Shown piece by piece: positions 50,401-54,199 of a stretch of 54,199 nt of DNA. Source of the stretch: Nostoc sp. FACHB-973 (GTDB taxonomy: Bacteria; Cyanobacteriota; Cyanobacteriia; Cyanobacteriales; Nostocaceae); contig NZ_JACJSJ010000053.1 of NCBI RefSeq assembly GCF_014698115.1, forward strand, positions 1 through 54,199, read 5' to 3'. Position numbers and translations under genes: made by a program. The notes under the pieces are model-generated. The model saw only the letters and a list, made by a program, of their open reading frames with translations, ran no database searches and had not been told where the DNA came from. How positions within the stretch are numbered: the stretch's first letter is position 1; each line of letters opens with the position of its first letter.

Positions 50401-50993
50401 ACATCCCCTTCCTCAGCGTGCAGCACTCCAGCCACCAGCTTGATTAATAAAGGATGTCCATCGGCTCGCTTGACAAAATCTTTTATTTGTGCATCAGTAC
50501 CTTGAATATCTAAATCTTCTAGCAGTGCTACCCCAGCTTCGATTGAAAGTCCTTTCAATGGCAACCAACGGCAGTAATTCAGGGTATTGTCCGGTAATTG
50601 AAGTTTTTCGCGGCTAGTGACTAAAATTACACTTTCAGTGTGGCTACTTAACCACCGCAGCAAGAAGTCACAGTAAGTGGGATCGTGCCATTCTCCGTTT
50701 GCTTTTAGCAGAGTTTCTAAATTATCCAATACCAGCAAATAGCGTCCTGTTCGCAAATTATTACAAACCGCAGTTAATAAATCTGCTTCTTTTTCAGGTG
50801 TTGCTTTGCCTAACTTTTCCAATAACCAGCGTCCCCAAACCGCAAAGGGGTAATTTTGGCTAAAATTTGCCCAAACTTGCTTTTCAAAGCTTTGTGCAGC
50901 ATATACTCTGGAAATCAGCGAAGATTTGCCATAACCACCAGCCCCGGTAATGCCAATTAAACGCACGTTATCCGCTTGCAACCATTCTTGCAT
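47493..50993 (-). CDS. STAND NTPase (NB-ARC) with 18 TPR repeats
   Basis: 1166 residues from ATG 50993. It has a P-loop GAGGYGKS (17-24), Walker B LLVLDN (about 85-90), the TSREKL arginine region and winged-helix-like parts to about residue 380. Eighteen consecutive 40-residue TPRs follow (SLGxYQQAIDYxQQSL.IxREIGDRxGEA), about 395-1115, and then a C-terminal membrane helix (about 1135-1158). Such proteins are signal-transducing ATPases; many act in bacterial immunity. The frame is open 37 codons upstream to a single TGA, with the usual N-terminal extension beyond it (see 51105-51548). Confidence 0.88.
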   Translation of the reverse strand: MQEWLQADNVRLIGITGAGGYGKSSLISRVYAAQSFEKQVWANFSQNYPFAVWGRWLLEKLGKATPEKEADLLTAVCNNLRTGRYLLVLDNLETLLKANGEWHDPTYCDFLLRWLSSHTESVILVTSREKLQLPDNTLNYCRWLPLKGLSIEAGVALLEDLDIQGTDAQIKDFVKRADGHPLLIKLVAGVLHAEEGDVVDISALRRNIFEILGLHRDDPEASIGKIIYASTARLTPKLKQLLFNLSVYRPAFNATAAAALLPEEEVTQKDLRGLVKRSLLQENKLESGWIFEFQPLILAYLKQQAGDLTEVHERAIAYYHSIAQESGWTIEDITPQLEIFHHLCELKQYRQAYYICSRCQDFLSLRGYYTTIIELYSRLEKEWQPSNQDENSEFGGVLTSLGNAYNSLGQYQIAIHYHQESLTIERDIGDRTGEGGSLCNLGNAYNSLGEYQRAIDYFEPALIVLRETGHRQFLANSLGGLGNSYGYLRQYRQAIDYHQQSLAIKRDIGDRDGEAGSINSLGISYGCLGQYQQAIDYHQQSLAIERDIGDRNGEATSLVGLGSAYDSLEQYQQAIDYFQQSLTIFREIGKRNGEAASLINLGNAYNSLEQYQQAIDSHQQSLTIFREIGNRINEGGSLCNLGNTYGSLGEYQQAIDYFQKALIVLRETDSLDFRANSLSGLGATYDSLREYQQAVDCYQQLLTIKREIRDREGEATSLINLGNAYGSLGQYQQAIDYHQQSLTIFREIGDRQGEATSLINLGNAYGSLGQYQQAIDYSQQSLTIKREIGDRQGEAASLSNLGYAYQSLGQYQQAIDYFEQLLTIKREIGDRQGEAASLNNLGNAYQSLRQYRQAIDYHQQSLPIKREIGDRTGEGGSLCNLGNAYKSLEQYQQAIYYYQQALIVLRETDSLDFRANSLSGLGGTYYSLGQYQHAIDYFEQLLTIFREIGDRNDEAASLNKLGKAYQSLGQYQQAIDYFQHLLAITLEIGDRNGEAHSLDNLAYAYYFLGQYEQAIDYGRQLLAITLEIGDRQGEAHCLNNLGETYQSLGQYQQAIDYFQQSITIYREINDRNGEAKSLQYLSQLYHLTGRIKEGYAAAFQATQIQRELGLPIEAWAIIPKWAKSIAKFAQRGKLQLGLCFLLGLFAFPFALVFIVSLMLWRVVKSQ
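47650..49815 (-). repeat. 120-bp tandem TPR-encoding array (18 units)
   Basis: The DNA shows 18 units of 120 bases with HIP1 sites at many unit boundaries. Higher-order copies are visible: units 2, 7 and 13 share the GSLCNLG start and the ALIVLRET end, and two identical tracts at 48244 and 48964 lie 720 bases (six units) apart. This indicates recent segmental duplication or conversion within the array. Confidence 0.8.
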
Positions 50994-51104
50994 TTGGGCA
51001 AGTTCCTTTATCCGCCCGTGCCAATTCTGGGTTTCAGGGGGTAATTCGTTGATAATAGAACTAACGGGATTTCTCTTTGTCCGTTCCCCTCCGGACGACT
51101 CTAG

Positions 51105-51548
51105 TCAAGGTTGTGGCGGAGTACCATAATAGTTATGGGTATCCCCAAACTGATTAGTATTGTTATCACCCATTTTAGTTTGATAACCTTTACCACCGTA
51201 AATATTCTGAGTTTGGCTGCTATTATCTTGAACCCGGTTAATATTGATTTCATGAGCAATGGCTCGAATTTCCGCAGCAAATTCGGGATCATCTTTCATT
51301 TCATCTTCTAAATATATCGCCAGTCGCTGCAAATCTTCCTCCGAGCCTTTTTCTGTTTCCTGCAAGGCTTTTTCGGCTCTAGGGTTCCCGCGTAACTTAT
51401 CCCAAATCTTCTGGCGCAGTTCGTCCATCTTGGTAAGCGCTGTTTCGGTGAACTTTTCCCCCAGCTTACCGACACCGGACTCGAAAAACTTTTTGAAAGC
51501 GAATTTAGCGATCGCAAAAGCTGTTAAGGTTGTTACGGGGTCAGTCAT
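51105..51548 (-). CDS. N-terminal domain of the STAND protein, split off by an in-frame TGA
   Basis: 147 residues. An N-terminal helical part (TLTAFAIAKFAFKKFFESGVG, then ETALTKMDELRQKIWDKL) is followed by an Asn/Gly-rich segment (NIYGGKGYQTKMGDNNTNQF, then GDTHNYYG), as seen at the front of cyanobacterial NB-ARC proteins. The TGA at 51105-51107 is in frame with the NB-ARC gene. The 37 codons between them include ELPPETQNWHGRIKELAQ, which matches the usual FVGRxxEL box and has no start codon. So one ancestral gene is now two pieces, or the stop is read through. Confidence 0.8.
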   Translation of the reverse strand: MTDPVTTLTAFAIAKFAFKKFFESGVGKLGEKFTETALTKMDELRQKIWDKLRGNPRAEKALQETEKGSEEDLQRLAIYLEDEMKDDPEFAAEIRAIAHEININRVQDNSSQTQNIYGGKGYQTKMGDNNTNQFGDTHNYYGTPPQP

Positions 51549-52207
51549 ACCTGTAAGTGCCTTAGACGCGGGTTGATTTTCATATACTATTACACGTTCT
51601 TAAACAGAAGAACGTTCCGACTTTCCGCATTTTTGCTAAAATTTTTAGCCCGACGACTAAAGGCGCGGCTACAAGAACAAAGTCCGCCTTCACAGACTGA
51701 AATTTTAACTAACTCAGTCTCTAGATAGATGAATCAATACGTTATAACCACATTCTAGAAAAAAGACCTTGCACTTTCTGCTTTGGAAGAACGATTTACA
51801 GTTTACTCCCATTAAAAATGACAGCAATTTTATAGAAATCTTTTAGTGCATAAATTAAGTAAATATGTGAAGGCACATACCAACTTTTAACCGAATGTTG
51901 GTAAAACGATAAGAATCGGGGATACTGGCGGTAACGCTAACCTTTGCTGCATCGAATTTCGCCGTATGTCTGTCCTGGATACCTTACCCGATCTCCAATC
52001 ACCGAAAGTTGGTAAAATAGAAAAAGTGAGCCTGCTGTCTCCAGACTCAAGTCGCCGAATCAACGCAAATATGAGGATGTGCGATCGCGGAAATATCTCT
52101 TCCCCTGTTTGGCTAAAACAGAGAAGTAAAAAGCTAAACCTTATATAAGGTAAGCTTTTTCAGCCTCTATTTCCGTTTGATAAGGTCGAGATTCCTATAC
52201 ACCATTG
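51549..52207. other. Long gene-free region
   Basis: No recognised gene. A weak frame at 51966-52148 has no family character. A HIP1-type site is at 52081. A terminator hairpin lies at 52133-52158. The left part presumably holds the promoter of the STAND operon. Confidence 0.4.
52133..52158 (-). terminator. Terminator of the helicase gene around palindrome ACCTTATATAAGGT
   Basis: The 14-base perfect palindrome at 52138-52151 is extended by AAGCT/AGCTT arms. Read leftward it is followed by TTTTTAC; read rightward by TTTTTC. It lies 50 bases past the helicase stop and can work in both directions. Confidence 0.7.
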
Positions 52208-53656
52208 TCACCGGATAACTAATATCCGCTGTCTAGCCCGTGAGCTAGAAACATAGTACAAACGATTAAACTCTCTAATCTTGGCCAGGACTGCCTTACT
52301 GTCATCTCCTCGTTCTGGATAAAGTCGCTTACTCAAATCTTTACCATCAATACCCGCTTCTAAGAAAGTGCTACCTTGGCTATTGTGAACAGTTAATGCA
52401 AAGCAGTTTCTGATGTTGGCAAATTGCTCTAAATGTTTGTAGTACTGCTTCCAGAGAAAGGGATTACGCTTGGCACTTTTGAGTAAGCGTTTGGTTTCTT
52501 GGTCAAATTGTTTTTGCTCATCTTCATGCAGAACATAGATTTGACGTACAATCCCTTCATCTGTCTCTACCTTTAACCTCCAAGTATCATAGTTGTTGTA
52601 GCGATCGCCAAAAACATCTAAAACAGTAAACTCTGTAGATGTAGCAAGAATCGTAGTTTTACCATCAGGAGCCATCACAGGATCTCTGGTGATTAATCTC
52701 TCTCCAGGAATAAAGCGATTGATATTTTCACCATATAAATGAGTGCGAATCTGCTGATTGTAAAAGTCAACTTGAGTATTAGTCCAGGATAAAATTCGGA
52801 AACAATCTGGGTTTTGAGCAAATTCTCTCTTCATCTTTTTGCAGGCATAACGCAGCAAAGTTTGACGTTTAACCATCAGCGCCCCATTACTTTTATCAGG
52901 CAGATATTTGGCATAAGGCTCAAAAGGAAACTTGCTCTTGGTAACTGCATAGCGAGAAGCAGTGACAAACTCTAGCAAGGGACTACCACTTCCCTGACGC
53001 ACAACTTGAGTCAAAACTGCTTTATCTGGCACTTGAAAACTAGGGGATTTTCCTTCATTAACTGGATTTAACTGTGCTGGGTCGCCCATGAGAATAATTT
53101 TGATTTTTGTCCAGGTGGATGATTGGTTAGCAACATCCTCAATCCAGCGCCAGAGTTGTTTGCCAATCATGGAACATTCATCAATAAAGACAACATCAAA
53201 TAGATTGATGTAAGAAGGCCCTGTTTGCTCAAGTACTTTCTCTTTACCTCTAGTTACCATACCCAGTCCTAACAACTGGTGAATGGTGAAGAATTCTACC
53301 CCAGTTACGCCATTTTCTGCCGCCATGCGTTGCAGCACACCTACAGCTTTATTAGTGGGTGCAGTCAGTACAACTCGCTTACCCGTGGCGACAAGAACTT
53401 TAACTAGTTGGAATACAATAGTTGACTTACCAGTTCCCGCATAGCCAACTAGCAGAAATAAAGCAGCCATCACGGTTGGCTGTATAAATGTCCACATTGC
53501 ATCTAAAGCTTTTTGCTGCTGCTGGGTGAGTTGAAATGGAAAAGAACCTGTTGCAGCGAAAGTAGGAAGTGTTTGGATCATCATCGCTTCGCTAATTCCA
53601 TTAATTGATCCACTCAATGCAGCGATAGCTGTTGGTTTTATTTCTCCGAAAAACAA
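52208..53656 (-). CDS. RecD/Dda-like SF1B DNA helicase
   Basis: 482 residues. Motif I is GYAGTGKST (about 70-78), motif II IDECSM, motif III GDPAQLNPV, then TVHNSQGST (motif V) and YVSSSRARQRI (motif VI). The order and length fit the T4 Dda/RecD2-like 5'-3' helicases. Such enzymes act in replication start or repair. A shorter start at M25/M26 (53584 or 53581) is plausible because QLTQQQQKALDAM is the usual beginning. It may serve this replicon. Confidence 0.88.
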   Translation of the reverse strand: MFFGEIKPTAIAALSGSINGISEAMMIQTLPTFAATGSFPFQLTQQQQKALDAMWTFIQPTVMAALFLLVGYAGTGKSTIVFQLVKVLVATGKRVVLTAPTNKAVGVLQRMAAENGVTGVEFFTIHQLLGLGMVTRGKEKVLEQTGPSYINLFDVVFIDECSMIGKQLWRWIEDVANQSSTWTKIKIILMGDPAQLNPVNEGKSPSFQVPDKAVLTQVVRQGSGSPLLEFVTASRYAVTKSKFPFEPYAKYLPDKSNGALMVKRQTLLRYACKKMKREFAQNPDCFRILSWTNTQVDFYNQQIRTHLYGENINRFIPGERLITRDPVMAPDGKTTILATSTEFTVLDVFGDRYNNYDTWRLKVETDEGIVRQIYVLHEDEQKQFDQETKRLLKSAKRNPFLWKQYYKHLEQFANIRNCFALTVHNSQGSTFLEAGIDGKDLSKRLYPERGDDSKAVLAKIREFNRLYYVSSSRARQRILVIR

Positions 53657-54123
53657 TACTCCTTTTGGTTTGAGGAATATATGTTTCTATATCCATTCGG
53701 CATCATCAGAAATCAATATATTGAAAGTTTTTTAACATTCAGATGATTTAGTTAAATCTGGAGTTGCACATATATCACATATATATTTTTCTATGAAGGT
53801 AAACATCCTCAATCTTAAAATTATTGCTACTCGGAAATCCTACTTTAATTCTTGTGATTACAAATTTTCGCGCATGTCACCATACATTAGACCTCACTAC
53901 GCATTAATACGTATTTAAATATACTAAATATTTATTACACTGAAAATAGTTTTTAGTATAGGCGTGGCCCGCCGTAGACATCGTTCGTTTTTTATCCGGC
54001 CTCACTTTGGAGCGTTGCTCCCATCTCTATGTTATTCATCAAACAAAAATACCTGCCTTACAGGATTGCATTTTTCAGTGTGGGAGGGGAGCATCCCAAA
54101 TGTGCAAAAATAAATGAAGAAAC
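53657..54123. other. Gene-free region with a repeat fragment
   Basis: No gene is supported. It contains AT-rich sequence and a repeat word (GGCGTGGCCCGCCGTAGAC at 53961) related to the 21-bp repeats but without an intact HIP1 frame. Confidence 0.4.
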
Positions 54124-54152
54124 ATTATTCGCGAGGTTTCATCGCGAATAAT
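54124..54152 (-). terminator. Perfect 11-bp hairpin near the window end
   Basis: ATTATTCGCGA (54124-54134) pairs with 54142-54152 across a 7-base loop. It lies 8 bases past the stop of the partial leftward gene below, so it probably ends that transcript. Confidence 0.65.
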
Positions 54153-54160
54153 ATAGGGAC

Positions 54161-54199
54161 TCAATCTTGTGGGTCTTCCTCCTCTTGCTCAGACCCAGA
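54161..54199 (-). CDS. C-terminal tail of a leftward gene (truncated by window edge)
   Basis: The frame is SGSEQEEEDPQD followed by a TGA (54161-54163). An acidic tail, a stop and a terminator hairpin in the right order support a real gene outside the window. The product cannot be named. Confidence 0.4.
   Translation of the reverse strand, partial: SGSEQEEEDPQD

Noticed and set aside
51966..52148. A 60-residue rightward frame
   Set aside because: No family pattern and no ribosome site; the surroundings are repeat and terminator sequence.
1..54199. tRNA, rRNA or riboswitch genes
   Set aside because: I looked for cloverleaf-like and conserved rRNA words on both strands and saw none; a covariance-model search would be needed to exclude them.

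Overview
The window looks like part of a large plasmid, or a plasmid-derived region, of a filamentous cyanobacterium of the Nostoc/Anabaena type. The evidence is the dispersed HIP1 octamers (GCGATCGC) and short cyanobacterial dispersed repeats, together with families largely restricted to cyanobacteria: Ycf46-like AAA ATPase, DUF1257/Ycf35, DUF2997, XisI, a DUF5895-like protein and NB-ARC/TPR proteins. No rRNA, tRNA or core metabolic gene was found. Both ends of the window cut through genes.

Layout. (1) 1-5 kb: the end of an unknown gene, a cytochrome bd (cydA/cydB) remnant, a primase-like replication protein with a repeat-rich upstream region, and a ParB-like protein. (2) 5-10 kb: IS630-type relics, a tyrosine recombinase, a DNA-binding protein with direct repeats at its start, an HNH protein, and two small conserved cyanobacterial genes. 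(3) 10-15 kb: a family A DNA polymerase, a membrane protein, and a gene split in two by a TnpB element. (4) 15-26 kb: conjugation-type genes (exported lysozyme-like protein, membrane protein, VirD4-like coupling ATPase), a DUF5895-like acidic protein, a possible defence protein with a C-terminal DUF4145/HEPN-like domain, and an adenine methyltransferase split over two genes. (5) 26-36 kb: a ParE-type toxin-antitoxin pair, an IS1634-type relic, an MrfA-like helicase divergent from a 1204-residue helical protein, an ABC-transporter relic, and a VapBC-like pair. (6) 36-43 kb: clamp-loader genes dnaX-holA, a XisI-like gene, a TetR/acetyltransferase cargo pair with a duplicated operator, a sliding clamp (dnaN) and a WGR-domain protein. 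(7) 43-54 kb: the AAA/Ycf35/DUF2997 cluster, a coiled-coil protein, an NB-ARC/TPR protein split from its N-terminal domain by one in-frame stop codon, and a Dda/RecD-like helicase.

How the genes may work together. The element carries an unusually rich set of its own replication proteins: primase-like protein, family A polymerase, beta clamp, clamp-loader gamma/tau and delta subunits, two helicases and a ParB-like protein. Three other proteins (the HNH protein, the methyltransferase N-half and the TnpB-interrupted protein) end in or next to Q-x-S-L-F, the canonical sliding-clamp-binding peptide. This suggests that they are recruited to a clamp. The VirD4-like and lysozyme-like genes suggest transfer by conjugation, but no relaxase or full type IV secretion set was recognised.

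A second theme is insertion of very small repeats. At three places a 21-bp sequence interrupts a HIP1 site between its halves, and a fourth site has a related 24-bp insert. In two cases the ancestral gene can be read straight through once the insert is removed; in the third (holA) the insert adds seven residues in frame.
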